Assembly (NCBI GenBank): GCA_947589635.1
Contig: CANQCC010000055.1
Span: forward strand, 1 to 9,851
DNA from: an uncultured Clostridia bacterium
GTDB taxonomy: Bacteria; Bacillota; Clostridia; Christensenellales; CAG-917
DNA length: 9,851 nucleotides
Reading direction: 5' to 3'
How positions within the stretch are numbered: the stretch's first letter is position 1; every line of letters begins with the position of its first letter. The notes beneath the pieces are model-generated. The model was not told where the DNA came from. It saw only the letters and a list, made by a program, of their open reading frames with translations, and made no database searches. The position numbers and the translations under genes are program-made. Below, piece by piece: positions 1 to 5,442 of this stretch.

Positions 1-56
<56 letters not shown>

Positions 57-77
<21 letters not shown>

Positions 78-100
78 AGAGAAACCTAAAACGAACCACT
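57..100 (+). repeat. 44-bp direct repeat, copy 1 (tRNA 3' end plus terminator left arm)
   Basis: Positions 57-100 are identical to 256-299, with an offset of 199 bp. The repeat starts inside the T loop of tRNA-Tyr, runs through the CCA and ends exactly at the end of the terminator loop. The flanks on both sides differ between the copies. A repeat made of a tRNA 3' end is the arrangement left by site-specific integration at a tRNA gene, although only 155 bp lie between the two copies here. Confidence 0.95.
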
Positions 101-115
101 CGTTTTAGGTTTTTC
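82..115 (+). terminator. Intrinsic terminator of the tRNA-Tyr transcript
   Basis: A perfect 12-bp stem joins 82-93 (AAACCTAAAACG) to 101-112 (CGTTTTAGGTTT) around a 7-nt loop (94-100). A T-rich run TTTCTTTAT follows. It starts five bases after the encoded CCA of the tRNA. The left arm and loop are part of the 44-bp sequence repeated at 256-299. Confidence 0.85.
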
Positions 116-123
116 TTTATACT

Positions 124-276
124 TGGGCAGGGAGGATTAAGCGCATTTTCAATGCGCCGCAAAGCTCTGCTTTGCGCGAACCACCGTTCGGTGCTGACGT
201 TCCGCTTCAGCAAATAAATTTGCTCGCTTCACTATTACGGCAGCTCTACTGCCTACGAATCCACCCCTGCCCACCA
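124..276 (+). other. Structured module bounded by tRNA acceptor-stem sequences; possible ncRNA or small tRNA-targeting element
   Basis: TGGGCAGGG (124-132) is the exact reverse complement of CCCTGCCCA (265-273). The ends could therefore close into a 7-bp helix identical to the deduced tRNA-Tyr acceptor stem, with A273 and CCA (274-276) at the 3' side. Small hairpins fill the inside: 141-147/151-157 (7 bp), 158-165/169-176 (8 bp), 182-185/190-193 (4-5 bp), 209-214/219-224 (6 bp) and 239-243/249-253 (5 bp). No D arm and no complete T arm can be drawn, so this is not a tRNA. No credible reading frame was seen. It could be a non-autonomous repeat that inserts at tRNA 3' ends, the scar of a deleted integrative element, or a structured RNA. 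The sequence and pairing are seen directly; the function is unknown. Confidence 0.55.
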
Positions 277-299
277 AGAGAAACCTAAAACGAACCACT
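256..299 (+). repeat. 44-bp direct repeat, copy 2 (orphan tRNA tail)
   Basis: This copy repeats 57-100 without a functional tRNA body in front of it. The T-stem 5' strand (GGTGG) is missing; the bases before it are TACTGCCTA. It still carries CCACC (261-265), the acceptor strand CCTGCCC (266-272), A273 and CCA (274-276), followed by the left arm of the tRNA-Tyr terminator. Confidence 0.95.
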
Positions 300-317
300 T
301 TCATTGGCAGGTTTTTT
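281..317 (+). terminator. Degenerate second terminator after the orphan tRNA tail
   Basis: The left arm AAACCT (281-286) comes from the repeat and pairs with AGGTTT (309-314), followed by more T (to 317). A weak CCA/TGG pairing (295-297/305-307) may help inside. The 12-bp stem of the first terminator is reduced to 6 bp here because the right half differs (TTCATTGGCAGG). It may terminate weakly. Confidence 0.4.
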
Positions 318-361
318 AACTTTTACATAAGCTCCCATAACGTTGGCGGGCGTAAAATTTA

Positions 362-390
362 TTGCAACAAAGCGGGCTATGTGTTAAAAT
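362..390 (+). promoter_or_regulatory. Promoter of tagA (TTGCAA-17-TAAAAT, extended -10)
   Basis: The -35 is TTGCAA (362-367), the spacer is 17 nt, and the -10 is TAAAAT (385-390) preceded by TGT (382-384), an extended -10. Transcription should start near 397. This excludes the upstream GTG at 381 as the tagA start and supports the ATG at 420. The same layout recurs at 1768-1796. Confidence 0.65.
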
Positions 391-419
391 TATGCAAAAA
401 GGTTCAGGCAAGTCGATAT

Positions 420-992
420 ATGGAAAAGAGAAGGTGTAATTTCAGTTTTGGGGCAAGCGAGCGGAAAATCACGCAAAAGGATGTGTTGTATCACGATACT
501 CGCTGGTGCAAGCCCGAACATCGCGACGGCGAGCTGTACGCGATGCTGGTGCTCGAGGGCATGCAGGCGGGCGTAAGTTGGAACTTGATTTTAATGAAAG
601 AGGATAATTTTCGCAGGGCATTCGACGGCTTTGATCCGAGCGTAGTCGCGGGCTACGGCGAGGACAAAGTCGAGGAGCTTATGCGGGACAGCGGCATTAT
701 CCGCAACAGGCGTAAGATAGAGGCGGCGATATCAAACGCAAAGGCATTTTTAAGGGTGCAGACGGAATTTGGGACTTTTGACAAGTTCATATGGAGTTTT
801 ACGGACGGAAAAGTTGTCGACCATCATCTTGCGGACGCTAAGGACATGCCCGCAAAGGACGAACTATCCGAAAAAGTCAGTGCGGAACTAAAAAAGCGGG
901 GCTTCAAATTTGTCGGCCCGACCATAGTTTATTCATATCTGCAGGGTATCGGCGTGATAAACGACCACTGCGAATATTGCGATTTCAGATAA
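420..992 (+). CDS. tagA: DNA-3-methyladenine glycosylase I
   Basis: This 190-aa base-excision-repair enzyme removes N3-methyladenine from alkylated DNA, leaving an abasic site. Family hallmarks are present. The zinc-site residues correspond to Cys6, His25, His183 and Cys187 (NDHCEYC). The pocket motif LEGMQAGVSW carries Glu46 and Trp54, equivalent to E. coli Glu38 and Trp46. The blocks GIIRNRRKI and LKKRGFKFVGPTIVYSYLQ also fit. The length equals the usual 185-195 aa. ATG 420 is chosen over GTG 381 because the latter lies inside the -10 region and adds residues before the conserved R-C start. The RBS is weak (AGGCAAG, 406-412). The N-terminus is divergent: six extra residues lie between the zinc Cys and His, and the common YHDxEWG block reads YHDTRWC. 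The gene stands alone with its own promoter and may read into the next gene. Confidence 0.92.
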   Translation: MEKRRCNFSFGASERKITQKDVLYHDTRWCKPEHRDGELYAMLVLEGMQAGVSWNLILMKEDNFRRAFDGFDPSVVAGYGEDKVEELMRDSGIIRNRRKIEAAISNAKAFLRVQTEFGTFDKFIWSFTDGKVVDHHLADAKDMPAKDELSEKVSAELKKRGFKFVGPTIVYSYLQGIGVINDHCEYCDFR

Positions 993-1038
993 ACAATACC
1001 ATATTAGCAAGTTGGTGAAGCGCCGATAGCGCATGGAA

Positions 1039-1094
1039 AAGGAGGATATATGACTGCCAGAATATTGACTGACGATGGATGATACGATTCGATT
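1039..1094 (+). other. Strong RBS and ATG of the next gene, with an in-frame TGA at codon 11
   Basis: AAGGAGG (1039-1045) sits four bases before ATG 1050. The frame reads MTARILTDDG, then TGA at 1080-1082, then YDSI, and joins without a shift into the open frame starting at GTG 1095. The only good translation signal therefore serves a frame that stops after ten codons. The likely explanations are a nonsense mutation or a base-calling error. Other genes here end in TGA, so a reassigned codon is unlikely. Confidence 0.8.
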
Positions 1095-1739
1095 GTGTTT
1101 GCGATATATGACACTGAAGATTGCTATGAGGCGCTTGTTTTTGACAAAACCCTTACAAAGCTTATCCGCGTCAAGACGACTGAGAGCAATATCCATATTT
1201 TTCGCAAGGTTTTCATTTATGATATTCGCGTACAGAATTGGGTCGTGCGAGACGGCGAAGAAGGCTATAAGGAAGAGGGCTATGAATGGATACTGTCCGC
1301 CGGCGATTTAAGCAACGTGATGGAAAGATGTAAAGGTCTGCAAGCGGATGTGAAATATATCGAGTTCTTTATTCCGAAAGATGACGATGACATCCGCGGG
1401 CTTTTGACGGCAGCGGAAGATTTTCACGACGCCACCGTTGGGGATATTTACGTCAAGGACGGCAAGTTGTACATCCTGTTTAATGCATGGAGCGTCGACG
1501 TTTTGTTTGAACTTGAAGGCAATGTGGAAACAAATCTGATTGTCGGGTATGGCAATATGGAAATCGGCGACGATTATCCCATCATTCTGTGTGCCTCCAT
1601 GTTCAAAGAGGGCGAAAGATATTGCTGGACAGATTATGAAGCCGTAACGTCTTTTGAAATCCTCGCGCGCGAAAAACCCGATATCGCATATTTTATCGCC
1701 GACAAAGTGCGTTGGACTTTGACTCCACGAAACGAATAG
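1095..1739 (+). CDS. Unrecognised protein, probably the remainder of a TGA-interrupted gene starting at 1050
   Basis: I do not recognise this family. From GTG 1095 it encodes 214 residues. With the upstream frame from ATG 1050 the intended product would be about 229 residues. It is acidic and probably cytoplasmic: no signal peptide or membrane segment is visible, and a poly-acidic KDDDD stretch lies near residues 95-99. The C-terminal half carries FHDA (110-113) followed by alternating beta-like strands (GDIYVKDGKLYILFNAW), a layout seen in several small uncharacterised or immunity-like Firmicutes proteins. That resemblance is an impression only. GTG 1095 has no RBS, so efficient expression would need readthrough or reinitiation, and the gene may be a recent pseudogene. 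The downstream frame has no other lesion. No separate promoter was found, so it may be read from the tagA promoter. Confidence 0.6.
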   Translation: MFAIYDTEDCYEALVFDKTLTKLIRVKTTESNIHIFRKVFIYDIRVQNWVVRDGEEGYKEEGYEWILSAGDLSNVMERCKGLQADVKYIEFFIPKDDDDIRGLLTAAEDFHDATVGDIYVKDGKLYILFNAWSVDVLFELEGNVETNLIVGYGNMEIGDDYPIILCASMFKEGERYCWTDYEAVTSFEILAREKPDIAYFIADKVRWTLTPRNE

Positions 1740-1740
1740 T

Positions 1741-1761
1741 TGGGTATTCGCGGCATATCCA
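1741..1761 (+). terminator. Weak hairpin after the TGA-interrupted gene
   Basis: TGGGTAT (1741-1747) pairs with ATATCCA (1755-1761), 7 bp including one G-T, around a 7-nt loop. No immediate T run follows, so terminator activity is doubtful. It lies just upstream of the next promoter. Confidence 0.25.
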
Positions 1762-1767
1762 ATACGT

Positions 1768-1796
1768 TTGCAAATTTTGACATATGATGCTAAAAT
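1768..1796 (+). promoter_or_regulatory. Promoter of the hydrolase/zinc-ribbon operon (TTGCAA-17-TAAAAT)
   Basis: The -35 is TTGCAA (1768-1773), the spacer is 17 nt, and the -10 is TAAAAT (1791-1796) preceded by TGC (1788-1790). Both hexamers, the spacing and the TG dinucleotide match the tagA promoter at 362-390. Transcription should start near 1803, giving a leader of about 23 nt. Confidence 0.65.
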
Positions 1797-1825
1797 ATGT
1801 TTGAAATAGCAATACCGGAGATATT

Positions 1826-3007
1826 ATGGAAAACAAACTCAGGTCAAAATTACAGCAGAATCACGAACTGTTTAAGGCAAAGTATCAGCAGCTTGAACAG
1901 CGCCGCGTGGCGTTTAACGAAAGGCTTAAAAGCAATATTGCGGAGCTTGAGTTGTTGCGCAAGGAGACTAGCGCCAAGGCAAAACGCAAGGCGAAAAAAC
2001 TTGCCAAAAAGATATCATTTGACGTGCGTTATGGCTACGTCGAGGGCGGGCACATAAAGAACGAGATCCTTGGCATGCTTACGATATACAGCTTTGGCAG
2101 GTCGCACAAAGTGAACGCGATCCGCCACATCCGCTTTGACGAAAGCGACCCGGTGCTGTATCTTAACATTTATCAAAACAAAAAACGCGATATGAGCGTC
2201 AAAGCCAAGGTCTTCGTGTACATCCACGGCGGAGGCTGGATAGGCGGATGGCCGGAATCGCGCGAAGCGTTTACGACTAAGGTGGCGGCGGCGGGCTATT
2301 TTGTCGCGAGTCTGTACTATGGTGACGCGCCCGAATATGCGCATCCAAAGATGATAGAAAACATCTACAAAGCGTTCGCCTGGCTTAAGGAGCACGCGGA
2401 TGAGTACAACATCGACATGGACAGCATATTCGTCGGCGGCGAGTCCGCGGGCGGGCACTTGAGCGCTATGGCGGGCTGCATTGCAACAAATCCCGAATAT
2501 AACGCGAGGTTCGATCTCGACGAGCGCTCCCGCCATCAAAAGATTAAAGGGCTTGTGCTAAATTGCGGCGTATACGATATGGAAAAGGCGCTGGAAACGG
2601 GTTTCCACAACATCAACATATATACGGAGGCATTCTGCGGAGGGCACAAACTTATCGACATGCCGTCGGAGTTTATCAACGAAGTCTCGCCAATAAATTG
2701 GATAACGAAAGATTTTCCGCCCGCATATTGCATTTCCGCCGAGAACGACAAACTTGCTGTGTTGACCTTCGATTTTGTGGACAAGTTATACGATCTTGGC
2801 GTATATGTGGATCATTATCACGCGGAGGGCAAACTTGCGGTGCATGCGTTCGCCGTATCGCAAGGCTTCAAGATTTGCAAAATAGCGATGCAGGGCACGC
2901 TTGAGTTTTTAAGCGGACTGCAAAATTTCGATGAGGAAGAAGCTTTTGCCGGTGCCGAAGGCAATTCCGTAGATAAATCAGAACAAAACAGCGGAGGAGA
3001 AGTATGA
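1826..3007 (+). CDS. Alpha/beta hydrolase (esterase/lipase, HSL-like fold-3) with an N-terminal coiled coil
   Basis: This 393-aa predicted serine hydrolase would act on ester bonds; its substrate is unknown. Residues 66-365 form the hydrolase domain. It has the oxyanion motif HGGGW (134-138), the nucleophile elbow GGESAGG with Ser207, Asp308 in the SAENDKL segment and His340 before AFAVSQG, so the triad looks complete. HGGGW plus GxSAGG is typical of the hormone-sensitive-lipase/carboxylesterase group. Residues 1-64 form a Lys/Arg/Gln-rich, probably coiled-coil helix not normally part of this fold. The last 25 residues are acidic and low-complexity. No signal peptide is visible, so it is probably cytoplasmic. 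The start has GGAG (1817-1820) five bases upstream. Its stop overlaps the next ATG by 4 bp, so the two are translationally coupled. Confidence 0.85.
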   Translation: MENKLRSKLQQNHELFKAKYQQLEQRRVAFNERLKSNIAELELLRKETSAKAKRKAKKLAKKISFDVRYGYVEGGHIKNEILGMLTIYSFGRSHKVNAIRHIRFDESDPVLYLNIYQNKKRDMSVKAKVFVYIHGGGWIGGWPESREAFTTKVAAAGYFVASLYYGDAPEYAHPKMIENIYKAFAWLKEHADEYNIDMDSIFVGGESAGGHLSAMAGCIATNPEYNARFDLDERSRHQKIKGLVLNCGVYDMEKALETGFHNINIYTEAFCGGHKLIDMPSEFINEVSPINWITKDFPPAYCISAENDKLAVLTFDFVDKLYDLGVYVDHYHAEGKLAVHAFAVSQGFKICKIAMQGTLEFLSGLQNFDEEEAFAGAEGNSVDKSEQNSGGEV

Positions 3008-3450
3008 GATATTGCCCGAATTGCGGAGAAAAATTGTCAGAAAAGTATTCGTTTTGCCCGAATTGCGGCTCGCACATCGTGACGGACATACAAAGCGAGC
3101 CGTCTCCGTTTGAAGACATAGAGGAACTTGAAGAGGAAGTAAACATCGGCGCAAAAAGCCGCCAAAGCGCGTCAAGAGTGAGGAAAGGCGCAGAACAGAG
3201 CGGATCCACGGCAATAAAGCCAAATCTTATGCAGACCATTGCGAAGGTGTTTATGATTATCGGTTGCATAGCCTACGGCTGGACGTTGATCCCGCTGTGC
3301 TGGACCATACCGATGACCGTATCTTATTTCAAGCATGTGAACAGCGGCGTGCCGGTCAGCGTAGGTTTCAAAGTTTGCTCGCTGCTGTTTGTAAACTTGA
3401 TTGCGGGCATACTTATGCTTTGCGACGACTTTAGCGTTGAAGATTTATAA
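3004..3450 (+). CDS. Zinc-ribbon membrane protein
   Basis: This 148-aa protein starts with a double CxxC zinc ribbon: CPNCG at residues 4-8 and CPNCG at 18-22. An acidic linker (about 30-50) and a basic stretch (51-62) follow, then two predicted transmembrane helices (about 78-100 and 119-140) and a short acidic tail. Such zinc-ribbon-plus-membrane proteins are common in Firmicutes and mostly uncharacterised. The ribbon would face the cytoplasm and may bind protein or nucleic acid. The start is coupled to the hydrolase by an ATGA overlap, with GGAGGAG just upstream, so both products are likely made in step and may work at the membrane together. No function can be assigned from sequence alone. 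Confidence 0.8.
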   Translation: MRYCPNCGEKLSEKYSFCPNCGSHIVTDIQSEPSPFEDIEELEEEVNIGAKSRQSASRVRKGAEQSGSTAIKPNLMQTIAKVFMIIGCIAYGWTLIPLCWTIPMTVSYFKHVNSGVPVSVGFKVCSLLFVNLIAGILMLCDDFSVEDL

Positions 3451-3524
3451 GAAACAGGCAATCTAATCAAACGTTTTCGATTATTTGCGATATTTTAACG
3501 AAATTAAAAATTCATATATTATAA

Positions 3525-3556
3525 GCAAAACGACATCTCTTGCGATGTCGTTTTGC
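3525..3556. terminator. Perfect 13-bp hairpin between convergent transcripts
   Basis: GCAAAACGACATC (3525-3537) pairs with GATGTCGTTTTGC (3544-3556) around the loop TCTTGC. It lies between the plus-strand zinc-ribbon gene and the 3' end of minus-strand rnpB. The minus-strand exit is T-rich (TTATAATATATG, then a T run a little farther on); the plus-strand exit has no clear T run. It probably serves rnpB, perhaps both directions. Confidence 0.6.
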
Positions 3557-3560
3557 ATAA

Positions 3561-3880
3561 GCACGAGTTAGTCTGTAAGCCGAGTTCTGTGTTAGGTTAC
3601 CATCTATCTAGGCGGTATATCGCTATATCGCTCAAGCGATGTGGGGAGCGATAGGGCTTCTTAAATGCTCCCGATCTTGCATCGAGTGGGGTTTACATCG
3701 CGCCTTGTCGCCAATTTGCGGGTGAGCTCTTACCTCGCCTTTCCATCCTTACCCGAAGCGGGCGGTTTTTTTCTGTTGCACTGTCCTTGAAGTCGCCTTC
3801 ACAAGTAGTTAGCTTGCACTCTTGCCCATTGATGCTCGGACTTTCCTCAATATTTCATGCGGCAACCCGGCTAACTCGCG
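3561..3880 (-). ncRNA. rnpB: RNase P RNA
   Basis: This is the catalytic RNA that cleaves 5' leaders from tRNA precursors, acting with the RnpA protein. On the minus strand it shows conserved region I as GAGGAAAGTCCGAGC (complement of 3834-3848). Other landmarks are the CAGTGCAACAGA block followed by AAACCGCC, GGTAAGAGCTCACC, GTAAACCCC (complement of 3688-3696), GATGGTAAC (complement of 3596-3604) and the 3' signature ACAGAACTCGGCTTA (complement of 3581-3590 and neighbours). The ends pair as helix P1: GCGAGTTAG at the 5' end (3871-3879) with CTAACTCG at the 3' end (3564-3571). At about 320 nt it is compact. Its 5' end was set from P1 and the promoter, and the 3' end from P1, so both may be off by a few bases. 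Confidence 0.95.
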
Positions 3881-3886
3881 ATATAT

Positions 3887-3914
3887 ATTATACGCTCTCG
3901 GCGGAATTTTGCAA
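3887..3914 (-). promoter_or_regulatory. rnpB promoter (TTGCAA-16-TATAAT)
   Basis: On the minus strand the -35 is TTGCAA (3914-3909), the spacer is 16 nt, and the -10 is TATAAT (3892-3887). Transcription would start near 3880, exactly where the P1 helix begins. TTGCAA is a palindrome, so it also reads as a -35-like hexamer on the plus strand. Confidence 0.75.
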
Positions 3915-3921
3915 GCAAAAA

Positions 3922-3952
3922 TTGTCTTGCTCCGATATTAACGTCTTAAAAT
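3922..3952 (+). promoter_or_regulatory. Possible promoter of the 460-aa gene
   Basis: TAAAAT (3947-3952) could be a -10 with TTGTCT (3922-3927) as -35, but the 19-nt spacer is long. If used, the transcript would start about 9 nt before the ATG, leaving almost no leader. This fits the lack of a visible RBS. Confidence 0.3.
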
Positions 3953-3967
3953 GGCAATATTTAGTGT

Positions 3968-5350
3968 ATGGAGTATGCGATAAGCGTTGGCGTGACGTTG
4001 ATATTTTTGGCTATATTTATTCTGACAAGAGGGGAAGTACGCCCAAAATATCCCCGCGAACTTGACGACGAACAGTTTTATGGCGGGTTTGAGAAACTTA
4101 CAAAAACTATGCCTTTGCCAACAAAGACCTCCAAAACAGACGGACAAAGATATTTGACCTCCATAAACAAAAATCTCAGGAAAATCAAACGGAAAAAATA
4201 TGGGGAGCGATTTTCATATTTCATAATTGACAAAAAGCATATTAAGGAAACCTTCGCAAGGCTTAACATGGGCGCGCTGCCATCCGTGGACGGCGAGGCG
4301 AGGGCGGTAAAAATTGCGAGATATTGCATTGACAACTCGGGAGGGAAATTGGATATGGACCGCTTCGGGCGGGCGCTCGAGGCGCAAAACCGCGTCCGAA
4401 CGCTTACGTTTAAGGAGATAGACAACATGGCGCAGGCGATAAAATTTGTGTTGCTTGAAAATTTGGCGTCGCTATACGTAAAACTTGTCGCGCTTGCAAA
4501 ATGCGAAGGCGTTGCCGTCGCGTACATCAAATCCCCGCTGTCCGTAAGCGGAAAGTATAAAGATATGCTGAGGTCGCCGCTTTTTTTAAGCATGTGCGCG
4601 GATATAGCTGGATATAAAAGCGAAAAGTTGTACGGAATATACGACGGGACTATGGCGGGGCTTAAAACAGAATTAGACCGCATAAAAAGCGCTTTGAAAA
4701 TATTGGATAGGGAAGATTTTACGCCGTATTATACTCCGCTTGAGATATTTGATAAATACGAAACATTCGCTTCGGCGGGCGCTGATACAAAGAAAAATTT
4801 TCTTTCGCTCGTGGGAGAACTGAGCGACAGAGAAAATCTTGATGAATTTCTTATCGCGATAAGAGTGGATAAATATATGTCAAGCGCTTCGGCGGGGCAT
4901 ATGAACGTAAAGCGACTTAATTTTGCGGGCAGAAAAATTTGCCTTATAAATCAAAAGAAGGACATATCCATGCTTGGCGCGGCGTTAAGTTCTCATTACT
5001 TCATGGAGCTGTTTTTCAGGCCTACAAATAATAGAATTAACAGCAGAAGTATTACAAAAATCCTTGATTTTGAGAATACTTTTGAGCCGATTTATAAATT
5101 CAGGACAGTAAATTTTGGAATATCTGCCAAAGATGGACGGCTTACACTGTCTCCGAGGTTGCCAAAAGAGGTAGAGGGAGCGGACGTGGCTTTCAGATAT
5201 GGCGGAGTCAGGCATATTTTGCGTCTCAGACGAGGCGGAGAGAGGCAGCTTTACCTTGGTAATACGCTGCTTAAGGGCACAAGCGAGATCAAACTGTCCT
5301 CCAGACCGCTTGAGATAACTCTTATAATTGGCGACGAAGAGGAGAAATGA
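3968..5350 (+). CDS. Membrane-anchored protein, weakly like non-catalytic parts of cyclic glucan synthase/GH94 proteins
   Basis: This 460-aa protein has an uncleaved-looking N-terminal membrane helix (about residues 5-20) followed by RGEVRPK, so it is a likely signal anchor. Basic patches (68-78) and a helical middle follow. Residues 146-170 (TLTFKEIDNMAQAIKFVLLENLASL) recall the 'ALPxxLRxALIENLRRLA' helix of cyclic beta-1,2-glucan synthases. Residues 385-455 (DGRLTLSPRLPKEVEGADV, then YGGVRHILRL) recall the C-terminal beta domain of GH94 phosphorylases, 'L-x-P-x-L-P' followed by a 'Y-I-x-V' strand. The catalytic glycosyltransferase and phosphorylase cores, which would need far more than 460 residues, are absent. 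Both likenesses are from memory and could be chance. No RBS precedes ATG 3968. It is divergent from rnpB and upstream of pheS in the same direction, with no clear terminator between. Confidence 0.7.
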   Translation: MEYAISVGVTLIFLAIFILTRGEVRPKYPRELDDEQFYGGFEKLTKTMPLPTKTSKTDGQRYLTSINKNLRKIKRKKYGERFSYFIIDKKHIKETFARLNMGALPSVDGEARAVKIARYCIDNSGGKLDMDRFGRALEAQNRVRTLTFKEIDNMAQAIKFVLLENLASLYVKLVALAKCEGVAVAYIKSPLSVSGKYKDMLRSPLFLSMCADIAGYKSEKLYGIYDGTMAGLKTELDRIKSALKILDREDFTPYYTPLEIFDKYETFASAGADTKKNFLSLVGELSDRENLDEFLIAIRVDKYMSSASAGHMNVKRLNFAGRKICLINQKKDISMLGAALSSHYFMELFFRPTNNRINSRSITKILDFENTFEPIYKFRTVNFGISAKDGRLTLSPRLPKEVEGADVAFRYGGVRHILRLRRGGERQLYLGNTLLKGTSEIKLSSRPLEITLIIGDEEEK

Positions 5351-5381
5351 GTTTCAGAGCGGCGATAATTTTGCATTTTTG

Positions 5382-5410
5382 TTGACTTATAAATTTTATA
5401 ATGCTATTCT
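5382..5410 (+). promoter_or_regulatory. pheST promoter (TTGACT-17-TATTCT, extended -10)
   Basis: The -35 is TTGACT (5382-5387), the spacer is 17 nt, and the -10 is TATTCT (5405-5410) with TGC directly before it (5402-5404). Transcription would start near 5417, leaving a leader of about 45 nt. A perfect TATAAT at 5397-5402 has no properly spaced -35. Confidence 0.6.
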
Positions 5411-5424
5411 ACTATAGAAATCAC

Positions 5425-5442
5425 GCGTGCACATATGCGCGC
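5425..5442 (+). promoter_or_regulatory. Leader hairpin before pheS
   Basis: GCGTGCA (5425-5431) pairs with TGCGCGC (5436-5442), 7 bp with one G-T pair, around the loop CATA. It ends nine bases before the GGAG RBS (5451-5454), so it could affect ribosome loading or mRNA stability. No T run follows, so it is not an attenuator. Confidence 0.4.

Noticed and set aside
125..160. A tRNA-Glu-like anticodon arm: stem GCGCA/TGCGC with loop TTTTCAA (anticodon TTC)
   Set aside because: It starts only 16 bases after the acceptor-like strand, so no D arm fits, and no complete T arm follows. The full 7-bp palindrome also leaves just a 3-nt loop.
381..419. GTG 381 as the tagA start
   Set aside because: It lies inside the extended -10 promoter element and upstream of the expected transcription start; family similarity begins after ATG 420.
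1080..1082. A reassigned genetic code (TGA read as Trp or Gly)
   Set aside because: pheS, the hydrolase gene and the 460-aa gene all end in TGA with products of sensible length, and TGG codes for Trp throughout.
1080..1125. TGA at 1080 as a selenocysteine codon
   Set aside because: No SECIS-like hairpin is visible just downstream, the position near the N-terminus is not a redox motif, and no selenoprotein family is recognised.
2015..2539. 174-codon minus-strand open frame
   Set aside because: Antisense to the hydrolase catalytic domain; composition is typical of a codon shadow.
3787..4065. 92-codon plus-strand open frame
   Set aside because: It lies antisense to conserved rnpB regions and then overlaps the 460-aa gene out of frame; no RBS.
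5397..5402. Perfect TATAAT as the pheS -10
   Set aside because: The nearest -35 candidates lie 9 or 20 nt away; TTGACT with a 17-nt spacer to TGC-TATTCT fits better.
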